From Larimichthys crocea (taxonomy: Eukaryota > Chordata > Actinopteri > Sciaenidae), in contig NC_040029.1 in assembly GCF_000972845.2 (NCBI RefSeq), positions 1,537,192 to 1,601,191 on the forward strand: DNA of 64,000 bases. The letters run 5' to 3'. How positions within the stretch are numbered: the stretch's first letter is position 1; the number at the start of each line of letters is the position of its first letter. Below the pieces are notes generated by a model that did no database searches, was not told the DNA's origin, and saw nothing but the letters and a program-made list of their open reading frames with translations. This document shows, piece by piece, positions 36,431 to 49,413 of this stretch. The position numbers and the translations under genes are program-made.

Positions 36431-38159
36431 ATTCCTGTATTGGTCATTTTTATTGAATGAAAGGATGAAGTTCTTCTTCCGGAGGTTTCAGTGGACAGCA
36501 GAGATGACAGGTGTTTTTGGTCAGTTGTATTTTTACCGCTGCTATTTCACATTTGTATTTTTCTTCGACCTGCAGACACCCGACCAAACGCAGACCTTGA
36601 GATATTTCCAGCGCTGCTACGGTTTATAACGTTGCATCAATCTTGACATCAACAGTAAATGTCAGGTTTGGGTATCAGTCCTTCAGAATCAAAGACTTGT
36701 GGCTTTCATTGCACAAGCATTGGACAATTACACAGTGAGGAATACATCAGAGAGGAGGCAGAGATGAAATGTTTCCACAGAGTGCAGCCGCTGTGATGTA
36801 GCATGCAACACAGCCCTGAGACATGTTCTGAGACTGAACTGGACTAGAGGACTTCTTGCTCTGCTGCTGCTGCTGCAATCGTGATAACTAAACGCTGTTG
36901 TGCTCTGCACCTGTGGGTATGTTCACAGCTCGAGCACAGCAGTGCTGCTGAAAATCATCCGGGGAAATGTAGGAAATCAATAACTGAAGTTGAATTGGCG
37001 GGGAAAGCTGAGAAAAAGTAGCTACGCAGCCCTACGGTGACATCACTATTGCTACATCTAAACTTCTAAGTCAACTCGAATTGAACTTTGGAGCAGAGTT
37101 GTGAATGTCTGAAAGAATAAAATGATTTTTATCTGGGGCATTTTGTATGGACATCCCTGGATTAGTGATGAAATTTTTATTTTGAATGATTCATTTATTG
37201 TTTATTTCTCATAACAGGTTGCTGCGCTCAGTGTGTCCTTATAGGGGATGATGTGTTGATGGTTCAAATCATCAGCTACAGAAACACGAAGATTTTTTTC
37301 TTTCTTTCAACAAATCCAATGTGCAGACAGAATCCTAAAGCACACATCACACCAGTGAGTCACACTGTGTGTTCATGTCACCAGTACAACAAACTGTAGT
37401 TTATTTCAACCTCACGTATACCACCCTAGAACACCAAATGTGGATCCATCCACCGCTAAAAATAGTCCCCAACAAATGCAGTATTTTCTCTTGTGTTAGC
37501 AATGTTTGATAAAAGCTACAGTGCTCAGCCATCTAGGGCCTTCTATTAACTTTGTTTAAGAGCAAACTGTGGACACTGTGGTTCGTGCCTGGCACTTTAA
37601 TATCTAAGGCACCCTGTGTAGCCTTTAAAAATGTTTTAACTGTATATTTGCCACCCTGTCTACTAGAAATAACCAGACAACAACTCCTATAACACTACTA
37701 ACTGGAAAAATATATTAATATATTTTAACCCTGTATAACTGTAAACTCTCTAATCTCCAATCAGGAATCAATTTATACTTAGTCTCAACATCTATTGTAG
37801 CATATCAGGAATAGCCTATTAAAGGGTACTGCCACCAGCACATGCACAGTACAGCTGAACACCATCCTCCATCACTCCTTCCCTTCTTTATCCCCACTTT
37901 AGCGCTCATGACACTAATGCTCCCTCGTTGTGTGTACACCCGTGGGTGATGTATCCATCACAAAGGAGGAGATATATTTATTCTGTCTCAGGGTGCCCAC
38001 CCCACATCCCAAATCCTAATTTGTCTGAGCGGAGACGCTTCCGACACACAGACTGATGGGATACGCCGCTGTACGCATGTCGCCCTATCAGTCTTCCTCC
38101 GGCTCTCTCGTTTGCTGTTTCTTATCTCGGCGTCAGCCTCTTGTTTAGTGACACCATCA

Positions 38160-38910
38160 GTTAAAAACAACATCCTCTAATATCTGTTCAACTAATGACT
38201 GTGTTGTAAAATCAATCAATCCGCGGGCAGCGCAGACACCCAGGGAGATGTTGAGCAATAAAAGTAAAATTCTGAAGTTGTTAGAAAACATAGCAGGTAA
38301 ATTTCCCACCAGACATCCTCCACAAATACCACTCTCAGTTTGTAGCAACACCAAATTTGCCACAATGTGAGGTATTTCCGTCGCATAAACACTCATCGCA
38401 TCCAACCTGCTGTGTTACCAACTACCATCAACAATGCAATTAATGAACACAATGATGATAGCACCAGGAGGACATTCCTCTTTGCTCATCATGCATTCCA
38501 CACCGCATGCTATTACAAATGACCAAACACTCCATATAATAGCACATCATTTAGCCGATGTCCTTCGCTGGCTTGGCTCCCCACATACTCCACACTGGCC
38601 ATCAAAATCTCTGTGATAGAGCACATTAATTACACCCATCTAGAGACAGCTATGATTGCAATTTCACACGTTTGAATGGACTACAGCCATTTGCCACAAA
38701 ACTGCAGAGGCAGAGCAATGACTTTGGCGAAACGGCAAAGAGGGGTAGTTCGTAATTCTCCAGAGAACTGCATATGCAGGATACGCGGAAGCATGGATGC
38801 TGACAGCTCTGGCGTTTAAGCGACGTGCTGTAATTGCATGCAAATGGACACGAATCTGTATCTTTACACATCTTCATTAGCCGGTTCACAAGTGTCTGCG
38901 GCTTAGATGG
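38160..38910. promoter_or_regulatory. Candidate conserved noncoding element with octamer site
   Basis: A 750-bp block of complex, repeat-free sequence in the desert. It carries 'caattaatgaacac' (38438-38451), several TAATT/ATTA cores and, at 38832-38845, TAATTGCATGCAAAT. The last string contains a perfect octamer ATGCAAAT (38838-38845) overlapping a second POU half-site. It has no coding features. The developmental-enhancer reading is inference. Confidence 0.35.
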
Positions 38911-39279
38911 AGGGACAATGGGGGGTTGAAGTTAATTCTTAGTAGGCTGGTTCTGTTTTCATATTGGACAACTTTAATTAAGCGATAGATTAAGTTTTGA
39001 AGGGATGGTTTAATGCATTGAATCCCATGAATGCTCTAATAAACAGCAGAATATAATCAGTCGGTGATATCTAATGGGGTTGAAAATAGACACAGACATC
39101 TACATTTTCAACGCCAGGAGCCTAATCTTAAACACTGCACTAAATGTCTTGATGTACTTCAGCTGGACTGCTTGTTGTTTTAGTAAATTGGTGATAATAG
39201 TGTGCCTTAATGCAAAAAAAGAAATGCACTTTGTCCTCCAGTTTATTAATAGACATTAAAGAAATAATGAAATAATAAA

Positions 39280-39415
39280 GAAAGTCACTTTGTTGCAGAG
39301 AGTTATCCACATCACTCTTATGTCTGTGCTAAATATGAAACCGTAGCTAGCATGCTTAGCTTAGCATAAAGACTGGGAACAGAGGGAAACAGCTAGCCTG
39401 GTTCAATCCAAGGGT
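39280..39415 (+). mobile_element. Long-TIR MITE, 'atgctaagctaa' family (copy D, 5' half)
   Basis: It carries 'gcatgcttagcttagcataaagactgggaacagagggaaacagctagcctgg' near its right end and 'gagagttatccacatcactctta' near its left. It is a fragment, without the 3' inverted half. Confidence 0.6.
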
Positions 39416-39483
39416 ACAGATTTAACAGCACTGTAATTAACACACTATATATATAAGATATAATATATATATATAATAATAAT

Positions 39484-39540
39484 AAAAATAAGACGTCAGG
39501 AAATATTATAATATTAAATTCCTGAAGTCTTATTTTTACA
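39484..39540. repeat. Short inverted repeat (hairpin)
   Basis: Arms 'aaaataagacgtcaggaa' and 'ttcctgaagtcttatttt' are complementary except for one mismatch, with a roughly 20-nt AT-rich spacer. Confidence 0.8.
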
Positions 39541-39579
39541 GAGGAGAATGACATAGAGGAAACATGTTTATTGTTAATC

Positions 39580-39640
39580 AGAATCAGAAATACTTTAAAA
39601 TCCCAGGGGGAAATTATACAAATTATAACAAACAAAAACA
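39580..39640. repeat. Fragment of 'atactttaatccc..ggaaatt' dispersed repeat
   Basis: 'atcagaaatactttaaaatcccagggggaaatt' resembles the start of the element at 60550-60830 ('atactttattaatccc..cggggaaatt') and also 11099-11132. It is probably a short remnant of the same family. Confidence 0.45.
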
Positions 39641-39689
39641 TCATATGTAAACAAGTAACCATCTATTAAGAACAAATATAAATATATAT

Positions 39690-39965
39690 ATACATACCTA
39701 CATACATACACTACATACTACATACATACAATACATACATACTACATACATACATACATAACAACAACACACACACAACACACAACACATATATATACAA
39801 TACATATACAATACCTACATACATACATACAACATACATACCATACATACATACATACACACATATATACATACATACATACATATACAAAACACACAAC
39901 ATCTACTATATATATATAATATATTATATATATTATATATATATATATATTATATATAATATAGA
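39690..39965. repeat. (CATA)n / (TA)n microsatellite block
   Basis: About 200 bp of imperfect CATA/TACA tetranucleotide repeat is followed by an imperfect TA tract at about 39905-39965. Minus-strand open frames rich in YVCM are repeat artefacts. Confidence 0.93.
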
Positions 39966-40019
39966 ATAATAAGATATATAGCTAATTAGATATATATATA
40001 TTTATAAAAAAAAAAGGTA

Positions 40020-41200
40020 TATAAAAGATCAAATTTACAGTTAAATAATGTGCAACAACTTCAAAAAGCTTTAGAATAGCAGACAGACGAAGCCAGCTAG
40101 CTACAACTAGCCACGCTACCTGATATACTGTATATTTCTTTATTGGCTACTTGGCACGGCACAATGAGATGAGCATAACATGTAGATATCATTACCGTAT
40201 GAAATTGATATGGCTAATGCGTCGCCTATTTACACATTCAGCAGACACAGTAGCACGGCATTAGAATTCGTTCGGTGTTCTGCCAACACAACAAATGTCC
40301 AGCGTCCATTCTCACTCAAGCTCTGTTCTTCAATCTAGCAACTCCTGAAAAAGATATTGGCTTCATTTAGCAGTTCAATGTTTTTACGATGATCTCAAGC
40401 TGATTGCTGACTTTGTCTGGTATGTGGTGCCGGGCCGGTTGTGTACAGTGGGTTTATTTGCTGGAAACAGCTGACTGCTGCTGGTGGACATGGGGGGCTG
40501 ATGAGAGTGCCGAGACCGAAAAGCAGAACGGTACAGCTGCCGGCGACACCTTTCACATTACACATAATCATCTGATCCATTGTTCAAAAAAAACAAACAC
40601 TAAATGCATCACCAAGGGCACATATTCTGTTGTCATCCATTTGCAGGTCTGACTTGATCATGAAGAACAGCTTTGGTGAGTAATAACCGCTGATGGGGAT
40701 GAAGTATGTGGCGGCACACATTATATTCATTCTCTGTAGTGAAGGGTGTCTCAAATCTGTTTTTTTTCTTGTGTCTGGAATCGTTTTGACCTGTAATCCC
40801 CAAGATTATAGTGGCTAAACTGCCCACTGTGTGTTTTCATGCTCTTTATCAACTCCTGGTATGCTCGGCTGAGAGGACTGCTGGCCTCTGGATGCCCTTA
40901 GCCTGACATTCAGGGATCACAGGGGTAGCTCGCTGTGCGCGTGGATGTGTGTCTGGGAGTGTGTGCGTAAGCACAGGCATCTCCGATGCCCTTGGGGCGG
41001 AGACCAGCTCCTAGGAGGTAACACTAGGTCAGGGGGCACAGCAATTAGGAAGCAGTTGGAACCATTAATTAGCTGATATATCACTTACACTATTGACTGT
41101 GTACTATAAGGTTAGAAATAACCTCTGAACAATCTTCCCTCCTCATCATATCCCTATTAGGTTTAGCTAATAAATGCCAGCCACTGTTTAACTCCGCCAG
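40020..41200. other. Intergenic, no gene seen
   Basis: Unique-looking sequence with no supportable gene, RNA or transposon end. Confidence 0.5.
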
Positions 41201-42790
41201 CCCAGAAAGCTGAACAAAAATGACATAACACTGTTAGAAATTATGATGGAGGAAAATAACAAATAAGTAATCGAACCTCGGAGACGATGCCTGGCATTGA
41301 GAGAGACTCTTCAACTCCGTGCCCCATCTTCAGGCAATGTGTCTCCTGAATTTACATCAGGATTTTCTCTCTTTTTTTTTCTCTTCCCCGGGTTTCACCT
41401 GTGATCCAAGCCCGCCTTGAGCAGTTTGATTTTCCTCTCTTTGCCTCCGAGCCAGGCTGTGAACTTTCAAAGGCTTGTGAGTAAAGCTGCGGCGAAAAAA
41501 CTTGGAGGAGGTGGAGGGAGGGGGGGTTTAAGCCTGCGAGCTTGGGAGCTCTGCGGCTGAAAGGGGATGGTGGATGGGCGGAGGCTGTGGTTCTTTAGAA
41601 ACCGTGGAAAAAAAAAATGCGGGTAGCAATGGGGATTGACAAGGCCACCCACGTGAGGGAAGGACGGTCTGCTGGGACAGACGGGAACGTTTTACACGGG
41701 GTAAGGACATGATGTGCACCAATGTGAGACCTCTTCATAGAAACATCATCAGACCCCCCTAGTGTGTGGTAAGTGGAGTGATATCCTGGCGTGCAACACG
41801 CCGCCAACCCTTCAGTTCAACGATAAGGCTCATCGTGCTGTTGCTGTGCCTCTCTAACCCACAACCTAGTGGATAAGAGAGAACACAGTAGCGGCTCCTC
41901 AGGAGTAGCAGAGGCCATTTTGCCAAGCCACCGAATGATTGACAGGAGCTGACGATAAAGGGAGAGAGGAGCGGCGTTAAAGGATAGCGGCCTCTGTGAT
42001 GGAGTGCTCATGGGGAAGAGTAGCTATTGAATCCTCGTTTTAATCTGTCTGTCAAGGTTATTGAAAGTGCTGTCTTCGTTATTGCACGCCAGCCTTGGAC
42101 TTTGAGGGGCCATAAGTATGAGAACACACCCTGTTCTGGTGGGCAGATAAACAAGCTATAAGCAAATACACAGGCGGAGTGAGACAGATGCAGACATGTG
42201 ACACTAAGATACTTTTGGATTAAGAAAGTTAAGCAATTAAGTTTTTTCCTCATGCATAACGAGCCTGAATGGAAGTTAATGAAGGGGAAGAACAGTGAGC
42301 ACCACAGCAGTATTGAATCTGTAAATGTTACAAGGTGGACAGACCATTGATCCCATCAAGCCCCGGTTCTCACACAGAGAGGATTTCTGATGCACTCATC
42401 ATAGCGATGGCTGTTCTTTTTTGCCCTCAGACAATCGGCGTCGCCCGCTCCGCGCTTGTTGTTTCGAGTTCAGGTTATAGACCCGGAGGGGGGCTCCACT
42501 CCAAACCGGACCCCCTTTTTCAATCAATGTTCATCAGCGGCTCTGGCAATAAGTTGTCAATGGGATTCTCATTAGGATTCAAGTATGCTTTTGAATAATA
42601 TCGTATAGTAGTGAATCACGCTGACAGATGACTGGGTGAGTGGCAGTCGAGAGCTCGTCATGGAGTGAATTTTAATCAAACGAGGGGACGCTGTCAGGCA
42701 GAAATTGATGTCCGTATCAGACCACTGAAACTGCGTGTTCCTGTTTTGTCTGATAATCTTTAGAAGGAGTTTACGGCACATTAATGAGGT
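41200..42790. promoter_or_regulatory. Candidate regulatory block(s), low repeat content
   Basis: Higher-complexity, moderately GC-rich sequence without dispersed repeats. It has several overlapping short open frames but none with a recognisable domain. The segment 42330-42780, with CpG-containing patches and 'tgggattctcattaggattcaag' / 'gcacattaatgagg', looks most like conserved noncoding DNA. The call is by texture and neighbourhood only. Confidence 0.25.
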
Positions 42791-44930
42791 TCACGAAACC
42801 TCCTCTACTCTTTAAGTACCCTTTAAAAAAAGAAAGGACTGCCATTATTCTGTCATTATTGCTAAGAAATCCTAAATGTACCCAACAGTTCCTACAGAGG
42901 ATGCAACCATTAGACATCAACTAAGGTTCCATTCCATTTATTGCCAAGTGAGACTCTTGACGCACCGATAGCGATCGCTGACCTAGCACTGTGCAAGATA
43001 TGTTATCTGACTGTGGCTTTGGTTAAGTTCATTTTCATAACGTCATATTTCCAAAGGGAGGTTCGCCAGCTACAAGTCTCTCATAATCAGCGTTTTTGCA
43101 TATAAATTGATTTTTTTTTTGCATTGTTCAAATTTGAATTTATCAAAAGTAAAGAATAAAAATTAAAAAACAAGTCTGCATGTGTGTTCAAATCCCACAG
43201 GTGTGTGTCTAGCCTTGGTTTATTCTGTATTTACTACAAGTTTCAGAGTCCCACTAACAATTAATTCTCCAACTACTCCAAGCTATTTAAAATAGATAGC
43301 AACCCTATGGGTCACAAATATATAGTTTAATTAAAATAATTTCCTGGACACTTTAGTCTTTCAAACATTACTTAAAATGGAAAAGGTGCTTTGGCTGGGG
43401 ACTATTTTCAGTGGTGGATTAATCCACGTTTGGTGCTCTATTGAGTATGTGTGTGTGGGATTGAGTCTAAATAAATGACGGTGTGTGCGCGCTCATTGAT
43501 GTGTGTGTTGAGTCTGCTCATGGGATTTGTTGACTAAGAGAAATATTGACCAGACTTTACCCTTAAAGACATGTTTTTTTTTCCGTGTGAAATTCACAAT
43601 AGAATGAGTAGAAAGTAAACTTTGTGGGGAACAACAAGAAGAAAAAACAACCCGTCTCCGTGTCCATTTGTAACATCCCGGGCTATGTGCATTGCATGAC
43701 CAACCAAATGGAACTAAATGTAATTAAGATCTACTCAAGGTTAATTTGGTCAGTAATGGTATTAAGTATGTATGGAGTAGCCTTTTTTTTTTTCTAAATA
43801 CCAGTCCATTAAATCTGTGTTATTAAAAGATGATACTGAAATGAGACCAAGCATATACACATTAAAAATAATTAGTTTGTTCTGTGTGTTTTGAGAGAGA
43901 AATATGAGTGTGACTATGGTTGGATTTTAATGTTTATTATCACAAACTGTAAATTTATTCATGTTTTTTTCCCCCCCATTTACAACTTCTTCTCCTTGTC
44001 ATTCTGTATGCAGCAAGTTATGTATGGACTTTGGTTAAAATCAATTGGTTGACGTCCACCCATTGAGCTTCATTCAAATGACAAATAAAGGACGATTCTT
44101 TCAGAATGGCACTTTGGTAAGCAAGGAGTGCTTCTTGAAAACTGGAAAAACTATCCAAGAGAAACAACCTTCTGTTCTCTTATTCTTTTTTATTCGAGAA
44201 CTTGGTCACAGATTGCCCTTAAACTGAATAATTTTCATATGCCAAAAGCGCCGCTTTGTTATCTCTCGCAAGGCTAGCTTCTATCAACACAGTGGTCTGA
44301 AATTACCAAATAATCCATCAAGAGCTTTTCAGAGAGCTCTACCTTGTATCAAAGGCTTACCTTGTCTTGTATTCAAATTTGCCTGCATTATTTGACCATT
44401 CATTTCTTTAGAATAATAAACTGGAAGATATAAAAATTGCTGAAAGTGTGGAGCAAAATCACTTATTTACTCACGAGAAGCCCATAATTTGTGCCGTCCC
44501 TGAACCATTAATGGCCGCCTATCAACACATAACAAAAGCTACTGTATATGAATACACTCGTAAGTCTATTCACCTCTTTCAGCGTGTCCTTTATTAATAT
44601 AATATATGAATCTGCTGTTGTGCTGTTTTGAGAGAGTTTGAAACAAAATGCTTTGCTTCTATACACACTGTGTTTACATGTACACATGAGAGCGTGCAAA
44701 CGCTTGGGAATATTTGTTTAAGAGAAAGATTGTTATGACCGTAACATTATCAGCTACAGTTCACACTCCACTGGCAATTAGGATGTCTGCTTGTGTGCGT
44801 GTATACTGTGTGTGTGTGTGTGTGCGCACTCACAACATATGTTGGAGTCAGTAGGGAATAGTTTTTCCCCAGAGAGTCTTCCACACAGCCCTCCAGTCAG
44901 TGTCTCAAATTAGAGGGAGCAGCAGCATAG
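42791..44930. other. Intergenic, no gene seen
   Basis: Mostly AT-rich unique sequence with a GT tract at about 44806-44825. No coding or RNA feature seen. Confidence 0.5.
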
Positions 44931-44939
44931 CTGTGCCTC

Positions 44940-45190
44940 ATCCACTTTAATAGCATTTTAACTGTTATTGGGGCTCTTATATATGAGCATTCAGTGATGC
45001 TGGTCATGCCGGCATGCCTATGAAAAGGACAGTGCCACAATAGCCTCCAACTGAACTGTGACAGGCCAATTAATGAGCCTTCATTGGGAAACAGTCATTA
45101 CATAGGTCACCTAAGAAGTGTAATTAGAATGCAATGTGGATTCTTATTTTTATTGAGAGCGTTAAATTGAAAGAGGGAGCGCAATCAATG
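44940..45190. promoter_or_regulatory. Candidate conserved noncoding element
   Basis: Repeat-free block with dense TAAT/ATTA cores ('gccaattaatgagccttcattggg', 'agtgtaattagaatgcaatg', 'gcgttaaattgaaag') and CCAAT/ATTGG words. It has no coding potential. The flank at 45420-45560 has similar character. Inference from texture only. Confidence 0.35.
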
Positions 45191-45310
45191 GCGAGTCGTT
45201 ATAACGATGCGGGGTGATAGATTTGGGTGGAAAAAAAAAATATATGGAGGAAAAAAAAAAAAGGTGACTGTTTATGGTAGATGCAAAGTGGCTCACATGG
45301 AAGAGTTAGT

Positions 45311-45360
45311 GTGCGTGTGTGTGTGTGTGTGTGGTAGCAAAACACACACACACACACACA
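45311..45360. repeat. (GT)n-(CA)n inverted microsatellite (hairpin)
   Basis: A GT run (about 45315-45333) is followed after a spacer of about 9 nt by a CA run (about 45342-45360). The two tracts are complementary and can fold into a hairpin of about 18 bp. Confidence 0.9.
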
Positions 45361-45672
45361 TGCATAAATGTCGCCCGTGAGGCTTGATAGATGTGTCACA
45401 GCGGGGATGTGAATGGGAGCCAATTACATTTATAATGTCAAACGTGGTGCAGAAATTAGCTTCAGTATTATTATGTGAAAGCTAATTGCAAGGAAATGCT
45501 AAAATGATTTAAATCGCCAGGGCCATTTCAAGACATTAAGACATTTTGAAGATAGCTACAGCACTAACAATTTGTACCACCCGTTTTATAATTACATTTA
45601 ATAGGTTGTCTTATCAGTACTCTAAAAGTGGATTCGGATTATCGCAGGCTGGACCAGACTGACAGAACAAAA

Positions 45673-45677
<5 letters not shown>

Positions 45678-45704
<27 letters not shown>
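45678..45704. repeat. Poly-T tract (27 nt)
   Basis: A 27-nt uninterrupted T run. No SINE or LINE body was recognised beside it. Confidence 0.95.
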
Positions 45705-45709
45705 AAGTG

Positions 45710-47335
45710 ATGAGTGCTGGCCATTCTGCTCATAGGAGAAGAGGGAGAAAGATAATATTCTGGGGGTTAAACTCTTGGATTGCCTCTTCAAAAGGTAAAA
45801 TGGAGCAGAACGCCATTGGCGGGGCCATGCTTTGTATTTTCAAGAAGGCAGTCTGGAAGGTCTACTATTGGCATTCACCGCCACTTAACTTCCCACCGCA
45901 ATAGATTTCCTACAGTATGCAAAGACACATACAGAGCATGTTGCCAAACCGTCCTCAGAATTGACCCCATCCAGCGGCACTGACCTCACCATTGTTGCCG
46001 CTCTCAGCATTCAGATTGTATGGTAATAAGGGCAGCGGATGGAGGGAAGAGGAGTCAGAGACATGCTTTGTTATTAGGTGTACGCAGGTGTACACTTGAG
46101 TTGCTGCTGCTTATTAATGTTCAGGGTCCAACACTGCAAGGAGGGTTTGTATTATGGTGGTTTTGCACGTGGATACAGTATGGGAGGTATTGTCCATAAA
46201 GGATGATTGTAAAAAGAGGTAAGTGGAATTGAATGAAAGTCTTAAATCTTAAGTCTCAAGGAAATCTTGACTTTTCCCTCTGTAAAGCACCGACGCCGTG
46301 CCACCAAATTCATTTCACTCGCTGTAGATCAGCTCGAAGGACAATCGGCACTTAGTATGGAGCAATTCGTTGTTGAATACAAGACGGTGAGTCCCGCCTG
46401 CAGGTTAGCTGTATGTGTCACAAGCACTGTGTGATTTGGAGCTACAGCAGATTTGACGGTAAAGACTTACAGCGACAGAGGCCGATGAATGAGGGAGGCA
46501 TAATAAGCAAAGCGTGTTATTGTGCGTGCGTTTGAAAGGATGGAGATCTGTATTCTGTGAGCGTGTGCCGCCAAAAAGGCTTAGGGCTCTCTGTCCGCAG
46601 CACCTGAAAGCCTTATCCACAGGTGAACAATCAGCAACATAAGCAATAGGCCCCTTTACCCTAAGACCACATCATCCACCAGGCCAGCCATGCAGACCCA
46701 GGGTGCCGCTCGGAGCTTAGAAGGAGATTAAGGTCCGGATCTCATGAAGGAGGAAATGTATCATTCATAAAAAGCAACATATCCTAATGGTGTATGATCT
46801 CTACAGCATGTCTTAACCATTTAACCTCTGGCTCAAATTAATTCCCTCTCATGTTTGGCTGTAAAGATTTCACAGGGTTGTGCGGGGATTTTCACAAGAG
46901 GGTCGAACAAATCTGTGAAGTTATTTCTCGTCGATCGGTTCTCTCCTCAAATTGTTTCAGTTTAAGCAGCGAAGGATGTCACTGTTTCAGATGGAGGAAT
47001 GATCCAGGCGTTTTCCCGTGGCTGCTCAATCAGCAATGGGGTCCAAAGAAACACAAACTTCTCTGCCAAAGTTGGAACATTTTGTGATTTGTCGCGTCTG
47101 TTCATGGGTGACTCATCTAGAAAAAGGTGACATTGCATATATCTGTGCACCAGCAGTTTTGCAACATTTGAAACTCTGATAACAGTGGGAACATATTGCC
47201 GGGCTGCTGTCTTAAGAATAACTTCAGATGTACTTTACATTTGATTGCTGCATATTAAATAATCTTTTGTCAAGATATTTAAGTTATATATTTATATATT
47301 TGAGACTAACACTCTTCAAATAGAGATTGTGTCAG
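45710..47335. other. Intergenic, no gene seen
   Basis: Unique-looking sequence. Short open frames on both strands have no recognisable motif. No RNA gene or transposon end seen. Confidence 0.5.
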
Positions 47336-47348
47336 AACGAATCATATC

Positions 47349-47560
47349 ATTTTTTTTTTTTTTTTTTAATAAGATTATTTTTTTGGCCTTTTTTGATAGT
47401 ACAGCTGAAGATAGACAGGAAGCAGGGGGCAGAGAGAGGGGGAGTGACACGCAGTAAATTAGCCGCCCGATGCGGGATTCGAACCGGGGCCAGCTGCAGC
47501 GAGGACTATAGCCTCCACACATGGGGCGGCCGCTTAACCCACTACGCTACCAACCGCCCC
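47349..47560 (-). mobile_element. tRNA-derived SINE (copy 1) with 13-bp target duplication
   Basis: Read on the minus strand from 47560, it starts GGGGCGGTTGGTAGCGTAGT, which includes a pol III A box (TAGCGTAGTGGG, 47538-47549). A B box GGTTCGAATCC follows within 47472-47485. After the tRNA-like head comes a body with a CTCCCCCTCTCTCTGCCCCC-like stretch and 'tcctgtctatcttcagctgt', ending in an A-rich tail (T-run on the plus strand). It is flanked by a perfect 13-bp direct repeat AACGAATCATATC (47336-47348 and 47561-47573). The intact B box and clean duplication suggest a fairly recent insertion. Confidence 0.9.
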
Positions 47561-47573
47561 AACGAATCATATC

Positions 47574-49401
47574 TTTTGCACGCCATAGCATTTTGAACGC
47601 TTCATGTACTAAAACCTCCATATATTTCTCCATGGTTTTCTTATTTCCTACACTAATAATCATCTTCTGAGACTTCATCCTGTGACTCTTGTGGGACCCC
47701 AGGTCGGGAACCATAGATCTAGATGAATGTTTATGTAAGCATTAAAAACGAGAGAGAAATGTTAATTTGTGAAACATTTCTAGTGTTTTTGTTGAATTAA
47801 TTAAATCATGTAATCTTTGTGTCATTTTAAGAACAGCTTAAATACATTATTTTAAACCCTGAGGGAGTATAAAGCAGGTTTGAGAGAAGGAGGAAAACGC
47901 ACATTTATTCAACTCTGTGGGTTCGCACTCACTCTACAGTACATATCATGAAACCCACCTCGAGTGTTTGAGTGACAATCGGCAGCAGGGAGGTTTGTGG
48001 TGATGAGTTGGCCTTGATTTGAGAGTGGCGGTAATCAAGCTCTGTGTGCGGTTAATTCTATGTTCCATTATGTGCTTACATGCATAGGCACACCGTGAAT
48101 GACTCACACACACACACACACACATACACAAACAGATAGAGCTCTATATGTGAAGCATCTCTGTCTCTCTCTACCTCGCCGTGAGTCATTAGCCATTCCA
48201 GACGCAGGGTGATCAGCAGAGCCAGCCTGGCCTGAGACAATTAGAGACCCCAGAGGTGGCTGCACATCACAATGAGCCCTGCGGCCATGATTAAAACATC
48301 AGCCGCTCTCTATGCAACGCTGACGGGAAGAGAGAGGGGGGGGATCGCAAAAAAAAAAAAATAGATGAAGGGATTGAGAGTTTAGTTCTATCAGCTGCCT
48401 ATGTTCCTGATTAAAAGAAGGGTTTGTACATGATTTTATGAGCTGGAGAAAGTCATGAAAAGGGGGGTCTGGCTTCATTTATTCTTTGTACATACTGTAA
48501 CCATCCCTCACACGTGTACTGTACACACACACACACACTAGAGGACTAGAATCTGATTTCTTCTCACAATAGTCAGATTCAAAAACTAAAAAAACCCAAA
48601 GACGCACTTGCATAAGACTACAACAGCCAGTGGATTACCAATGCCGCAATGCTGCTATCTCCTTTGACATTTGTGGCTTTGATATGTATCTCGGTGAAGG
48701 GAGATTTAGATAGCAAATCCCTCAAGTGCTTCATGAGCCAAGGTGCATACTAGCTTACAGAGACTACAACTGGAACACCACTTGAAACAGGACCCGAGCT
48801 TTGAAGTGACTAAATCATAAGAAAAAGAAAAAAGGAGGCCTGTCACTGCAGGTCAGGTCCTTAAAAAGGCCCATATGAATACAACTTCAAACCAGCATTT
48901 TATGTATTCATCTTATAATAACATTTCGAAATGTCTCAAAGTTATCTGGAGAAATTTTCCCATTAAAGCGAGACTTTGAAAACACACAATGCCACATTCA
49001 AGGTGCACAGCACAGTTGGGGTTTGTGTAATTCTATGGCGTTGTAGCTGATATAGCTGTAGATATAGGTTTGTTCTTTGGTGGTTGGTAAAATCTGTCCA
49101 CAACAGTGGACGACTATGCTTCTGTGCCAGGATCCCAGTCTGCTTCTCCAAACCAGGACTCTCCCTTTTAAAGACATCTTTACCTGACAGAGGATTAGGA
49201 CACAGCAATGAGGTAAAATGTCTTTACTTGTTGATTTCAATGAGCAATAAAACAATGAAATGCTTGAGACAGCTGACATTATCCACCAGAAACCTGTATA
49301 CTGAATGAAGGGTGCATTTAATAGTGTATGACTTCAACTTTTGATTTGTAAGAAGAACGTTAGCTTTGAATGCAGCCTGGAATAAAGACAGGACACACCG
49401 A
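47574..49401. other. Sequence between two SINEs, no gene seen
   Basis: It contains (CA)n tracts at about 48108-48126 and 48523-48538, an A-run at about 48349-48361, and otherwise unique sequence. No gene seen. Confidence 0.5.
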
Positions 49402-49413
49402 CGCTGCATTATT

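Noticed and set aside
39711..39902. YVCM-rich open frame
   Set aside because: It is translation of the CATA tetranucleotide repeat.
47470..47560. Functional tRNA gene
   Set aside because: A and B boxes are present, but the sequence does not fold as a full tRNA, continues into a SINE body with an A-rich tail and is flanked by target duplications.
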